Notes: a model not told the origin generated them from the letters alone. A stretch of 64,000 nucleotides of DNA from Dyella monticola (GCF_003363155.1 NZ_QRBE01000011.1:62001-126000), one strand, 5' to 3'; counted from the stretch's first letter, positions 46,507 to 55,850 are shown. Made by a program: numbers and translations.

Positions 46507-46968
46507 GATTTCCCCTGTTGAACAGACTGGTGGCCCGTGCATGCACCTGCGACACGCGTCCGACACGCTACCGTGCCAAGCGATCGCGGCCGCCTAATTT
46601 AGGTCACGTTTCTGGCTTTGTTCTGACGCAAAGAAAGCCGCGCAATGACTGCCAGGCCGGGCGATGCACGTTAGCGGCGCGCCTGGAACTTGCTGCGTTC
46701 ACCGCAGGATCGACGAATTCCTCAATCCGCCTATTCAGCGGTAGCGGAAGCGGTGCCGGTCGCTCCTGCTGGCTTTCCCTTGGAGCCGCCTTCACGCGAA
46801 ACCACCGTCGGGCTAGCACTACTATGTGATACATAACGCATGTAGGTAGGATGTCCCGGTGGCAGAGGGTGGCTGCCGCCGCCACCAGATGGGGTCATGG
46901 AGCGGGTGCCGTCGAACACAGTCGGGGCCGGGTCGGTCGACCTGCGGCTTCGGCGAGGGGAGCCGAGC
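46507..46968. promoter_or_regulatory. Divergent region upstream of the haem-receptor/TIR unit
   Basis: About 460 bases between divergent genes. No convincing gene. The first ~70 codons' worth before GTG 46969 is open but lacks a ribosome site until GAGGGGAG. The promoter of the DUF3365-TIR operon should be here; no known operator is recognisable. Confidence 0.3.
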
Positions 46969-47832
46969 GTGCTGCTGCGGATCAACCTGATACTGCTTGT
47001 CGCATTCGCGCTCGGCATGGTCGCGCTTTCCGTGGTCGTGACATCGACGCTGCAGCAGAACGCGACGCGCGAAGTGCTCGCCCAGGCCGGTTTGATGATG
47101 GACAGCGCCGCGGCGATCCGCTCCTACACCGAAACCGAGATCGGGCCGTTGCTCGAAGACAAGATGGCCAGCGCATTCCGCCCGCAAAGCGTGCCGTTCT
47201 ATGCCGCGACGCAGAACTTTCTCACGCTGCATAAAGAGCATCCCGACTACGCCTATAAAGAAGCCACACTCAATCCAACCAATCCACGCGACCGCGCGAC
47301 GGACTGGGAAGCGGACATCGTGCAGCGCTTTCGCAATGACAGCAGCGTCAAGGAAGTGAGTGGAACGCGCGACACCCCGATGGGCAGGACCCTTTACCTG
47401 GCACGCCCGATCCACGTCGATGCCGGCTGTTTGAGTTGTCACAGCCTGCCGTCGGCGGCACCCGCGACGATGCTCGCACGCTACGGCAGTGACAATGGAT
47501 TTGGCTGGCAGCCCAACGAAGTCGTCGGTGCGCAAATTGTGTCGGTGCCCTTCTCCAGTGCCGAGGCAAGCGCCGGACGCGTGCGTCGCGACGTGCTGAT
47601 CGCCATCGCCGCGGTGCTTGTCAGCGTATGGCTGGTGGTCAATGTCTCGCTCTATCTGCTGGTCATCCGACCGGTGCGCCGCATTGCGCGGATCGCCGAC
47701 CAGGTCAGTCTGGGCAATACCGCCGCAGAGGCCTTCCCACATGGCGGAGGGCCGGAAGTTGCGGCGCTGTCGGCCGCCTTCAACCGCATGCGCAAGAGCT
47801 TGGACAAGGCGCTGCAGATGCTGGGCGGCTAA
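46969..47832 (+). CDS. DUF3365 haem-c receptor with HAMP domain and no output domain
   Basis: 287 residues from GTG 46969, chosen because GAGGGGAG sits at ideal spacing and the protein then opens directly with its first membrane segment (LLRINLILLVAFALGMVAL). The periplasmic part (~30-205) is DUF3365/Tll0287-like, with a single haem-c site C154LSCH158. A second membrane segment (~210-232) is followed by a HAMP domain (~235-285: RPVRRIARIADQVSLGN, EVAALSAAFNRMRKSL). The protein stops there, with no kinase, cyclase or methyl-accepting domain. A TIR protein begins three bases later, so the effector is probably supplied in trans. Likely senses a redox or gas signal through the haem. Confidence 0.88.
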   Translation: MLLRINLILLVAFALGMVALSVVVTSTLQQNATREVLAQAGLMMDSAAAIRSYTETEIGPLLEDKMASAFRPQSVPFYAATQNFLTLHKEHPDYAYKEATLNPTNPRDRATDWEADIVQRFRNDSSVKEVSGTRDTPMGRTLYLARPIHVDAGCLSCHSLPSAAPATMLARYGSDNGFGWQPNEVVGAQIVSVPFSSAEASAGRVRRDVLIAIAAVLVSVWLVVNVSLYLLVIRPVRRIARIADQVSLGNTAAEAFPHGGGPEVAALSAAFNRMRKSLDKALQMLGG

Positions 47833-47835
47833 GTC

Positions 47836-48519
47836 ATGGCACACGACCTGTTCGTCAGCTATTCGCAGCCGGACCGCGAGGCGGCGTTCGCGCTGGTGCG
47901 GCGCCTGGAGGCGCACGGCATCCGCGTATGGATCGCGCCGCGCGACGTATCGCCCGCCGCCGATTGGGCCGCCGAAATCATCGACGCGATTTCCCATGCG
48001 CGGCTCATGATTCTGGTGTTCTCCGCCAGCAGCAACGATTCGAGCCAGGTGCGGCGCGAAGTGGAACGGGCCGTGCACAAGCAGTTGCCGATTCTTCCGT
48101 TTCGGCTCGAGGATGTGCTGCCATCAAAGAGCCTGGAATATTTTCTCAGCGCGCAGCACTGGATGGATGCCTTTCCGCCACCGCTCGAAGCGCACATCGA
48201 TCGCCTGTGCGACTACCTCGAGACAGCCCTCGGCGGGCATCCCGCAAACGATCTCCATACCGAGCACCGGCCATCGTGGAGCACTGCGCCGAGCGATGCG
48301 GTCCACACGACCGTCGCCGTCGATGCGGCGCACTTGCGCCTGCTGGAGGTGGAACTGGCCAGGCGCATCGGGCCGGTGGCCGGACACCTGGTGCGTCGAG
48401 CCGCGCAATGCGGCGGCGACCTGGATGCCCTTGCGCGGCGTCTTGCATCGGAGCTCGACGGCGAGCAGGAGCGGCGGCTTTTCCTCGAAGCCTGCTGGCG
48501 GATCGGCAAGAGCACATAG
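47836..48519 (+). CDS. TIR-domain protein with C-terminal helical module
   Basis: 227 residues, three bases after the DUF3365-HAMP gene. The TIR domain (1-130) shows DLFVSYSQPDREAA (box 1), VWIAPRDVSPAADWAAEI, and VFSASSNDSSQVRREVERA, where Glu75 falls at the place of the catalytic Glu of TIR NADases, although the usual Trp before it is Val. A linker (~135-160) leads to a helical end module (~163-225) reading LEVELARRIGPVAGHLVRRA, which resembles a small module found at the ends of other bacterial signalling proteins. It may hydrolyse NAD or act only as an adaptor. Cytosolic. Confidence 0.9.
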   Translation: MAHDLFVSYSQPDREAAFALVRRLEAHGIRVWIAPRDVSPAADWAAEIIDAISHARLMILVFSASSNDSSQVRREVERAVHKQLPILPFRLEDVLPSKSLEYFLSAQHWMDAFPPPLEAHIDRLCDYLETALGGHPANDLHTEHRPSWSTAPSDAVHTTVAVDAAHLRLLEVELARRIGPVAGHLVRRAAQCGGDLDALARRLASELDGEQERRLFLEACWRIGKST

Positions 48520-48633
48520 CGAGGCGATTGCGCACGCCTTGCATCACTCGTGAGACCCGCGAAGAGCATGCTGGATTGCTGCAGATCGTCACCGTCGCGT
48601 GAAATCCGCGTACCGTCCGCGTGACAAGCGCCG

Positions 48634-49584
48634 TCAGTGGGTTTCTTCAACCTCTTGCTCGCCGCTCCATACATCCGTAGCAGGCGTCCCTTTGAACCCA
48701 TCGGGAAGCGCGATGATGAAGCTATAAAAGTCTGGCGTAATCGTATCGGTCACCACGATCCTTGTTTGTTCACCGAAGACAATGCGGAGCAACGGCGTAA
48801 CGACAAATTTGAGAAACGAAGGCAGTGGCCTGGGATACCTTCGAATAATCGCAAAATCTTTGTATCCGAATTCCTTCAACAGCGACAAGACCGGCGATAT
48901 GCCATTTTTGAAGTCATCGATGTGATGCTCGAACAGGATAATCGGCTTGTGTTGTTGAATGACCTTCTTTGCGCCCGATAACGCTTTATATTCATGCCCC
49001 TCAACGTCTATCTTTAATAACCTGACGTTTTCGAATTCGCCAAACGTATCGAGCCTTACCAGCTTGATGTCGACCGACTTAGGCCCTCTCGCGGTGCTTA
49101 TGGTGGATTTGCCAAAATTGTTCGCAGGGCCGGACAAAATGGCGATCCCGTCCTCATCGGACAGGCCGACATTGTGGCAAATAACGTTATTGCTTAGCTC
49201 AGAGTTCAGGGAGAGAACTTTGAATGTCCGCGGATGCGGTTCAAAGCTTATGACGCGCTTGAAATAATCGGAAAAATAAAGACTGTGATTGCCGATATTC
49301 GCCCCGATATCAAGCGCCGTGGCGTCCTTGAAATCGATGCCGAGTGACGTGATCCACTCGAAAAATATATCCAGATCGTCCTTTTCGTATACACCATTAA
49401 GATTAATGTTATGCGCGATAAAATCGAAGGAGTACACCACAAGCTGCTTTCGTTGTTCGGAAATGTGCTTGGCCGATTGCCGGCGAAGCAGCTGGATCAT
49501 CGTCCAGCGAAAGCATTCGTCAAGGAACGCCAACCGGCTGCGTCTCTTTTCAAACGTTGGCGCCGCTGCATTCGCCAGTGCCAT
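48634..49584 (-). CDS. FkbM-family methyltransferase, AT-rich
   Basis: 316 residues from ATG 49584 (GGAGGG upstream). SAM-dependent fold: DATALDIGANIGNHSLYFSD (motif I, ~85-104), RVISFEPHPRTFKVL, and VRLLKIDVEGHEYKALSGAK, the characteristic KIDVEGxE of FkbM. The extra ~60 residues before motif I are helical. Likely O-methylates a sugar of a surface glycan. The gene is visibly AT-richer with more A/T-ending codons than its neighbours, so recent transfer is likely. It faces the TIR gene and is not in an operon. Confidence 0.9.
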   Translation of the reverse strand: MALANAAAPTFEKRRSRLAFLDECFRWTMIQLLRRQSAKHISEQRKQLVVYSFDFIAHNINLNGVYEKDDLDIFFEWITSLGIDFKDATALDIGANIGNHSLYFSDYFKRVISFEPHPRTFKVLSLNSELSNNVICHNVGLSDEDGIAILSGPANNFGKSTISTARGPKSVDIKLVRLDTFGEFENVRLLKIDVEGHEYKALSGAKKVIQQHKPIILFEHHIDDFKNGISPVLSLLKEFGYKDFAIIRRYPRPLPSFLKFVVTPLLRIVFGEQTRIVVTDTITPDFYSFIIALPDGFKGTPATDVWSGEQEVEETH

Positions 49585-49817
49585 GATCGAATCCCTCCGA
49601 AACTGATTCGGTTTGTCATCGAAGACTGAGTCGCTCAGAGACGGTAGCGCAAATTTTGATGAATGTCGCAGTCCTCCACGCACTTTGCGAATTTCTTATC
49701 CCTTTTTCCGTTCAGCCAGTCAGACCGGCGCACCGCGACGCCATCGCCAATCTTTACGGTGCCGCGACGGCGCGTGCTTGAGTTTCGATGCGTCGCTTTC
49801 GGTGCTTGCTTGGCGTT

Positions 49818-50276
49818 TCATCGCAGCGTGTAGCCGCTGACACGCCACACGTGATCGTTATCCAGGTGGAACGAGATCAGTTCGCGTACCGGCTGCTTTT
49901 CATTCGCAAAACGCGTGGCAAACACCACATTGGCGAAAATGCCGGGCGGAAGCGTTCTCCCGTCGGACTGGGTGTAGCTGAGGCCGGCCAGGTCGCGTGC
50001 CGTGGGCGTGCCCACGGTCTTGCGATCGGTGTCCACGCCGCGCACAAACGCATCGCGGCTGACGATCGGCTTGATCACACTGGAAGCGCCGTCCCATATC
50101 TGGGCGACCTGATGGCGGTCGACCATCTGCGCCACCTGCAAAGCGGCCTGCTCCATCTTGAGGTTCTGGCGCTGCTGTTCGGGTGTTGGCGTTGGCGCCG
50201 AGGGCGCGGGCGACTGCGCGCCGGCGGCACATGCGACAAGCAGGAGTGCAGCGAACGGGAGGTTTCTTTTCAACAT
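49818..50276 (-). CDS. Exported DUF4019 protein of the adhesin operon
   Basis: 152 residues, ATG preceded by AGGTGA. Signal peptide to about residue 20 (CAAGAQ). A proline-rich segment (SPAPSAPTPTPEQ) is followed by a DUF4019 domain: AALQVAQMVDRHQVAQIWDG, DAFVRGVDTDRKTVGTPTAR, FANVVFATRFANEKQPVREL. It lies 15 bases after the OmpA lipoprotein gene, itself 14 bases after the adhesin, so the three are one operon. Probably helps assembly, folding or anchoring of the adhesin. Confidence 0.85.
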   Translation of the reverse strand: MLKRNLPFAALLLVACAAGAQSPAPSAPTPTPEQQRQNLKMEQAALQVAQMVDRHQVAQIWDGASSVIKPIVSRDAFVRGVDTDRKTVGTPTARDLAGLSYTQSDGRTLPPGIFANVVFATRFANEKQPVRELISFHLDNDHVWRVSGYTLR

Positions 50277-50291
50277 GGTGTCACCTGTCGA

Positions 50292-51164
50292 TCACGGGTT
50301 GCCGCGCAACGTCACGCGCACCACCACGCGCCGGTTGGGTGCGAGGCAGGCGATCAGTGCGTGGCGTGAGGAGCCGTCGGGGCATTGCACCACCGGGTCG
50401 GCGTTGCCGCGGCCTTCCGCATGGAGCAGATCCGATGGCACGTGCTTCGCTATCAGATAGGCCACCACCGTATCGGCGCGCCGCTGCGATAGCGTCTGGT
50501 TGTAGGCATCGCTGCCGAGTCGGTCGGTGTAACCGACCACCTGCACATGCACGATGCGCGGTTGTTCGGCGAGCAATGAAGCCGCCAGATGATCGAGCTG
50601 CGCATGGCCGCCATCGGTAATGTCCGCGCGCGCGTAGCGGTCGAACTTGAACAGCGCGTCGGTTGAAAGCGTGGTAATCTGATCGTGCGGCACAACGGCT
50701 GGCGTGTGCGCGGACTCGGGCGGCGTGACGAAACGCGCGCAGTCGTCGGGCTTCCAGTAGACGCTGCGCGCCAGCTTCTTGTCGTCGAACAGGATCTTGA
50801 ACTGGCACACGGTGACCTGACCGGATCCGGCATCGCGGAAGTTGAAGACGTAGTTCCACTCACGCACGCCCCAAACACCTTCTTCGAAGTGCGGATAGCC
50901 GATCAGTTGCGCGATCTGCTGCTTGTTCATGCCGCCCTGCACGGCGCGCACGGCGGCAGGTGCCGGGAAGGTGCCGCCATGATGCATGGGCGTCACGGCA
51001 TCGGGCGCTGGCCATACCAGTTGTTGCGCTCCGGAACCGTCCTTGGCCACGCCATGGCTGACATTGCCGCATCCGGCCAGCGATAGCAGGCCGGCGAGCA
51101 GGAGCATCCAGGGCAGCATGGCATGCCGGCACGGCACGGCAGGTTTGAAATGTTTGGTCATCAT
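50292..51164 (-). CDS. OmpA-family lipoprotein with BamE/SmpA-like domain, adhesin partner
   Basis: 290 residues from ATG 51164 (AAGGAG upstream). Lipobox LSLAGC with Cys32 as the lipid site. A BamE/SmpA-like part (~75-145: GMNKQQIAQLIGYPHFEEGV, WNYVFNFR) precedes an OmpA peptidoglycan-binding domain (~165-290: LFKFDRYARADITDGGHAQL, VQVVGYTDRLGSDAYNQTLSQRRA), with the Asp/Arg pair that contacts diaminopimelate. Expected at the outer membrane, attached to the cell wall. Such a lipoprotein directly behind a trimeric autotransporter is seen in other bacteria and likely helps its insertion or stability. Confidence 0.88.
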   Translation of the reverse strand: MMTKHFKPAVPCRHAMLPWMLLLAGLLSLAGCGNVSHGVAKDGSGAQQLVWPAPDAVTPMHHGGTFPAPAAVRAVQGGMNKQQIAQLIGYPHFEEGVWGVREWNYVFNFRDAGSGQVTVCQFKILFDDKKLARSVYWKPDDCARFVTPPESAHTPAVVPHDQITTLSTDALFKFDRYARADITDGGHAQLDHLAASLLAEQPRIVHVQVVGYTDRLGSDAYNQTLSQRRADTVVAYLIAKHVPSDLLHAEGRGNADPVVQCPDGSSRHALIACLAPNRRVVVRVTLRGNP

Positions 51165-51178
51165 GGTTCGCTCCTTCC

Positions 51179-54100
51179 TCACCACATCACTGCCGCGCCG
51201 ACTGCCACGCCCGCATCACCGCGCGTGTTGTCGCTGAAATTGAGTTTGTAGACCCAGCGCCCGCTTTCGGTCACCGTGGACAAACCCACGGCGATACCCG
51301 CCTGGCCGTGGAACGAACCGAGCGCGACCGCCGCACCGTTTTGATTGGGCTGATAGGCCTGGGGCAAGCCCGCCATCGCCATCGCCGAGGCCACGCCAGC
51401 GTTGGCGCGCGCGGCAACGGTGTTGAGGTTGCGGTTGATGCTGTTCAACTGCTGATCGGTGTAGTTCTGCGCCCAGTTCTCCGCGGTCTGCACACCGGCA
51501 TCCACCTGCCCCACGTTCGCCGCATCGGTGGCGGCCGTGCCCGCCGCCACATTGGTGATCTGCCGCTGCTGCGTGGCCGAACCGACCGACACCACGTTCG
51601 ATTGGCCGTCATCGGTGGACCCGGCACCCAAAGCTACGGAGTTGTTGCCGCTCGACGATGCGCCATTGCCGACCGCGACGCTGTTGTTGCCCGAGGCGGA
51701 TGACGACGGGCCTTCCGATACGGCATTGGTGCCGGTGGCGGACGACGCGTTGCCGGATGAATCCACCGAGTAATACTTGCTGCTGGAACCGCTGGTGATA
51801 TTGGTGACGGTGTTGTCCAGATTGCTGATCGCGCTGGTGTTGGCGTTCACCTGCTGGTTGGTGGCGTACAGCTCGGAGCCGTTCACCGCGTCCGTGCTGG
51901 TGGCGGTCACCTGGCCTGCCGCCACATTGGTAACGGTGCGTTCGCTACCTGCGGCGCCCACGCTCACCGTGCTGGTGGGTGCGGTGCCCGCTACGGCATA
52001 GGTGTTGCCACCCACCGTCACGCTGCGGGTCGCCACCACGGCCGATGTTTTCGAATTGGCGCCCAGTGCGACATCACCCGCTTGCGCGGCAGCGGTTGCG
52101 CCAGCGCCCAACGCCACGTTGGTGGGATCGGACGTCGTCGCGCCCGCACCGATCGAAACCGCTTGAATGCCATTGGCCGTGGCGTTCGTGCCCATGGCGA
52201 TCGAGTCCTGCAGATTCGACGTGGCGTTCTCGCCGATGGCCACGCCGCCCGGCGCGTTTTGCGCCACCAGCGCGCCATTGCCCATGCCCACGCCGTTGTC
52301 GCCATTGACCACGGTGTTGGGGCCAACCGCAATGGCGTTGTTGCCGACCGCCAGCGAATCGGGATCGGTGGAGTTGGCGTGAAAATACTTGGTGGTCGTG
52401 GTGGCGAACGACGTCAGCGCACCGGTGAGCTGACGCACCGTGACCGCATCGTTCGACTGGGTGCCGTCGGCCACGTTGGTGATCTGCCGATACGTGGTTG
52501 CGCTGCCGACCGATACGGCGCCGAGCAGCGTGCGATCGGTCGTGTTGTAGGGAATGATCGTGCCGCCGATGGTGCCGCTGGCCGGCGTCAACGCGCGATT
52601 GGAGACTGACTGCGAACCCAGCGCCACGCTGTCGGTAACGCTGGCTTGCGAATTGAAGCCAATCGCGGTGGCATCGGTCGCCGTGGACGAGGCCGCCACG
52701 CCCGCGGCGAGCGCATCCGTCGCCGTCGCACCACTGTTGTTGTAGTTGGCTTGCTGCGTGCCACCGTCATTGCTGCTGTAGTAATGCGTCAATCCATTGC
52801 TGACGGCGGTGCTGAGGCTGTCGATCGCCTGGTTGGTCGCGTACAACTCCGAGCCGTTGATCGCATCCGTGCTGGTGGCGCCGATCTCGCCGGCCGCCAC
52901 GTTGGTGATGGTGCGATCGTTGCCCGTACTGCCCACGCTCACCGTGCTGGTTGGATTGCTGCCGGCAAACGTGTAGTGGATGCCGGCGATGGTCGCGCCT
53001 GCGGTAGGCACGACGGTCGCGGTGACCGAGCCCGCACCCAGTGCCACATCGCCCGGGTTGGCACCCGCGCTGGCACCATTACCGATCGCTACAGCATTGC
53101 TGATGCTTGCCGCGGAAGCCGCGCCCAGCGCGACGCTGCCGGTACCGCTCGCGTTGGCGCCATCGCCCAATGCGGACGCATCGGTTTGCGACGCGTTGGC
53201 ATCCACGCCCGCCGCCACCGCATTCGCACCGGTTGCACCGGCATTGCCGTAATTGGTGTCGGTACCGGTGGCGGTGCTGTTGACGCTGTAGTCGTGCGTG
53301 GTGGCAGCGGTGATATCGCCGGTCAGCGTATTGGCCACGCTGTACAGCTGCGAGCCGTTGATCGCATCGGTGCTGGTCGTGCTGATGCGGCCTGCCGCCA
53401 CGTTGGTGAGCGTGCGTTCGCCACCCACCGTGCCCACGCTCACGGTGGACGTCGGCGTGGTGCCGGCAAAGCCCGCATAGGTGAGGCCATTGACGGTAGC
53501 GCTGGTGGTCGCCACCACCGTCGCCGTGGTCGAAGCTGCGCCGAGCGCAACATCACCCGCTTGCGCGCCTGCACTCGCGCCGGCACCTAGCGCAATGGCA
53601 TTCGCCCGGCTGGCGGTGGCCGTGTCGCCCAATGCCAGCGCGCTGGCCGCGCTGGCTGTGGAGCCATTGCCGAGCGCCACCGCGCCTTGTCCGGTCGCGC
53701 TGTTGGTGTCGCCGATGGCCACCGCACCTTGACCGTTCGCCGTATTGTCCGCGCCCATCGCGACGGCGCCGTTGCCGGTGGCCGAATTGGGATCGCCGAT
53801 CGCTACAGCACCGTTGCCATTTGCGATTTGTTGCTGACCCAGCGCTACGGCACCGGTACCGCCGAGCACTTTCGAACTGTCGCCAGCGGCAATCGAACCG
53901 GTTCCTGCCGCCGCCGCTACCGAGCTGCTGTCGCCCAAGGCAATGGTCGACGCGGCAAGCGCGCTCGCATTCGCACCGATCGCCACGGCATTGGTCTGCG
54001 ACGCACTGGCGTTATTGGCAATGGCCACGGCGCTGGCACCCGCAGCATTCGCATTGACGCCCATCGCCAACGCGTTGGCGCCGCTGGCAAAGGTGTTGTT

Positions 54101-55306
54101 GCCCAGCGCGATGGCATTGGTGCTGGAGGCGCCGGAAATGTCGCCCAGCACGATGGCACCCGCGCCGGTGGCATTGGCTTGCGGGCCGATGGCAATGGAG
54201 CTGCCGCCGCTTGCACTGGCTTGCGTACCGACAGCGATGTCATTGACGGTCTGCGCGCTCGCGCTGTTGCCCAGTCCGATCGAATCGGAGCCGGCCGCCG
54301 CCGCACCGGTGCCGACGGCCAAGGCACTTTCATCGGTGGCGCTGGAGCGAGCGCCGAACGCGATCGCTTCGGTACCCGATGCACTGGCGTCTCCGGTGGA
54401 GTCGCCGCCGATCGCAATGGAACCGGCGCCCGTGGCCTGCGTGGTGTAACCGATGGCGATCGCTTGTGACTGACTCGCATTGGCCTGCAAGCCCATGCCA
54501 ATGGCATAGGTGCCTGACGATTGCACATCCGTGCCGATGGCAATGGCCGATTGCGCCGAAGCACCCGTGCCGACGGAGCGCGGCCCCAGGTAAATCGCGT
54601 TGAGCGCAGTGGCATACGCCTGCCAGCCAATCGCTGTCGTGTGTGTGTTCGTGGCTTGGGCCGAAAGCCCCGCCGCCACCGCACCGTTGCCGTTGGCGAT
54701 CGTCTGCGCGCCCAAGGCGGTGGCACCGATCGTGGCCTGTCCCTGCAGGCCCAGAACCACCGCTTCATTACCGCTGGCCGTGCTCTGCCCACCGATGGCG
54801 ATGGCCGAAGTGCCCGACACCGTTACATCGGTGCCGATGCCGATCGCGTTGTCGGCCAGGGTGCCCGAGCCGGGCGCGGAACGCGCGCCCAGGTAGATGG
54901 AATTGGCGCCCGTCACGTACGCCTGAAAACCGACGGCGACCGAATTTTCATTCTGGCTGCTGGCGGCGTAACCCACTGCAAGCGCACCCAGCACCGGCGC
55001 CGTGGCCGTCGCGCCGATGGCGGTAGCACCCGTGCCACTGGCATTGGACCCATAGCCCATGCATGAGGCGGTGCTGTTGTAGGCGTTATAGGGCGCCGCG
55101 GTGCAATTCACCGATTGGGCCCGCGCGACGCCGGTCCATCCGCATGCCATCAGTACGGCAAGGATGCCTGCGCTGAGGCGTTCTGCCGGCAGAACGCGTG
55201 CCGCACGGTGTGCTTGCGCGCCGCCGCGACGGCGTGTGGCCAGTTCGGAGACCGCCACCAGCTGCTTCAACGATGCATTCCAGACTTTGCTGTAAATCCT
55301 GTTCAT
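51179..55306 (-). CDS. Trimeric autotransporter adhesin (YadA/Hia-type)
   Basis: 1375 residues, ATG preceded by GGAGAAAACC. Starts with an extended signal peptide region (MNRIYSKVWNASLKQLVAVSE, ~1-50) and a signal peptide ending ARAQ. The head (~65-620) consists of many YadA-like 14-residue repeats (patterns like AIGxxAxAxGxxS). Later parts alternate neck-stalk modules (at least four copies of ERTxTNVAAGxIxxTSTDAINGSxLY) with more head repeats, then a coiled stalk and a YadA anchor of ~75 residues (QAYQPNQNGAAVALGSFHGQ ... AAVMW). Trimerises in the outer membrane and mediates adhesion or biofilm formation. First gene of its operon. Confidence 0.95.
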   Translation of the reverse strand: MNRIYSKVWNASLKQLVAVSELATRRRGGAQAHRAARVLPAERLSAGILAVLMACGWTGVARAQSVNCTAAPYNAYNSTASCMGYGSNASGTGATAIGATATAPVLGALAVGYAASSQNENSVAVGFQAYVTGANSIYLGARSAPGSGTLADNAIGIGTDVTVSGTSAIAIGGQSTASGNEAVVLGLQGQATIGATALGAQTIANGNGAVAAGLSAQATNTHTTAIGWQAYATALNAIYLGPRSVGTGASAQSAIAIGTDVQSSGTYAIGMGLQANASQSQAIAIGYTTQATGAGSIAIGGDSTGDASASGTEAIAFGARSSATDESALAVGTGAAAAGSDSIGLGNSASAQTVNDIAVGTQASASGGSSIAIGPQANATGAGAIVLGDISGASSTNAIALGNNTFASGANALAMGVNANAAGASAVAIANNASASQTNAVAIGANASALAASTIALGDSSSVAAAAGTGSIAAGDSSKVLGGTGAVALGQQQIANGNGAVAIGDPNSATGNGAVAMGADNTANGQGAVAIGDTNSATGQGAVALGNGSTASAASALALGDTATASRANAIALGAGASAGAQAGDVALGAASTTATVVATTSATVNGLTYAGFAGTTPTSTVSVGTVGGERTLTNVAAGRISTTSTDAINGSQLYSVANTLTGDITAATTHDYSVNSTATGTDTNYGNAGATGANAVAAGVDANASQTDASALGDGANASGTGSVALGAASAASISNAVAIGNGASAGANPGDVALGAGSVTATVVPTAGATIAGIHYTFAGSNPTSTVSVGSTGNDRTITNVAAGEIGATSTDAINGSELYATNQAIDSLSTAVSNGLTHYYSSNDGGTQQANYNNSGATATDALAAGVAASSTATDATAIGFNSQASVTDSVALGSQSVSNRALTPASGTIGGTIIPYNTTDRTLLGAVSVGSATTYRQITNVADGTQSNDAVTVRQLTGALTSFATTTTKYFHANSTDPDSLAVGNNAIAVGPNTVVNGDNGVGMGNGALVAQNAPGGVAIGENATSNLQDSIAMGTNATANGIQAVSIGAGATTSDPTNVALGAGATAAAQAGDVALGANSKTSAVVATRSVTVGGNTYAVAGTAPTSTVSVGAAGSERTVTNVAAGQVTATSTDAVNGSELYATNQQVNANTSAISNLDNTVTNITSGSSSKYYSVDSSGNASSATGTNAVSEGPSSSASGNNSVAVGNGASSSGNNSVALGAGSTDDGQSNVVSVGSATQQRQITNVAAGTAATDAANVGQVDAGVQTAENWAQNYTDQQLNSINRNLNTVAARANAGVASAMAMAGLPQAYQPNQNGAAVALGSFHGQAGIAVGLSTVTESGRWVYKLNFSDNTRGDAGVAVGAAVMW

Positions 55307-55850
55307 GGTTTTCTCCGAAGCCTGACCGGCCCGGTGGCGGAAGACGGTGGTTGATCCCTGCGCTGGCCCGGCAGCGACGAATGCGATGACTTACGAGTAC
55401 ACGCCGCGCAGGCGCGGGCGCTCTATCCCCATGCGGTGCGTGATCGCATCGACGCTGGCCACGCATGCATGCCGTTGCTCGCCCTGACGCGTGAGAGCGA
55501 TGCCGGCGCCAGGACACGCAACCTGCGCACCCGCACGGGCGTCGACACGATGGATATCGCTCATGATGGCCTCTTCTTTCCCTGTGCCTGCGCGGTGACA
55601 ACGCTTCGCGAAGCTTGTCCGGCATGTGTTGGCATTGAAGCGGATGTGCGCGCGGCGTAATGCGCGAATTCGGCAAGCAAGCCATGCGAACTTGGCAATG
55701 GCTATGCAAATTCGGCAAAGTGAGATGCAGCGCACATCGCGGTTCAGTGGGCTGGTGCGGGTTGCGCGTGCGCCTGCTTCGCCGGCATGTGTTTCGCCGC
55801 TGTGGCCAACCAATCTTTGTGCAATGACGAAGAGGGACGCGCTTAGCGCA
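55307..55850. promoter_or_regulatory. Control region of the adhesin operon
   Basis: About 545 bases between the AraC gene's stop and the adhesin start. No credible gene. The promoter of the adhesin operon should lie here. Three phased direct repeats at 55664-55718 are the main signal (listed separately). Confidence 0.5.
55664..55718. repeat. Three phased 13-bp direct repeats upstream of the adhesin operon
   Basis: GCGAATTCGGCAA (55664-55676), GCGAACTTGGCAA (55686-55698) and GCAAATTCGGCAA (55706-55718). Starts are 22 and 20 bases apart, about two helical turns. They lie ~360-410 bases before the adhesin start and ~135 bases beyond the AraC gene's stop. Direct repeats spaced by about two turns are the usual site format of AraC-family proteins, so the neighbouring regulator is the natural candidate binder. 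Confidence 0.6.

Noticed and set aside
51308-54896. Long open frames opposite the trimeric autotransporter
   Set aside because: They are low-complexity mirror translations of its repetitive, GC-rich sequence and have no ribosome sites or known domains.
51179-55306. Repeat-rich DNA as a CRISPR array or minisatellite
   Set aside because: The repetition follows the 14-residue protein repeats and neck modules of the adhesin; there are no uniform repeats with unique spacers.
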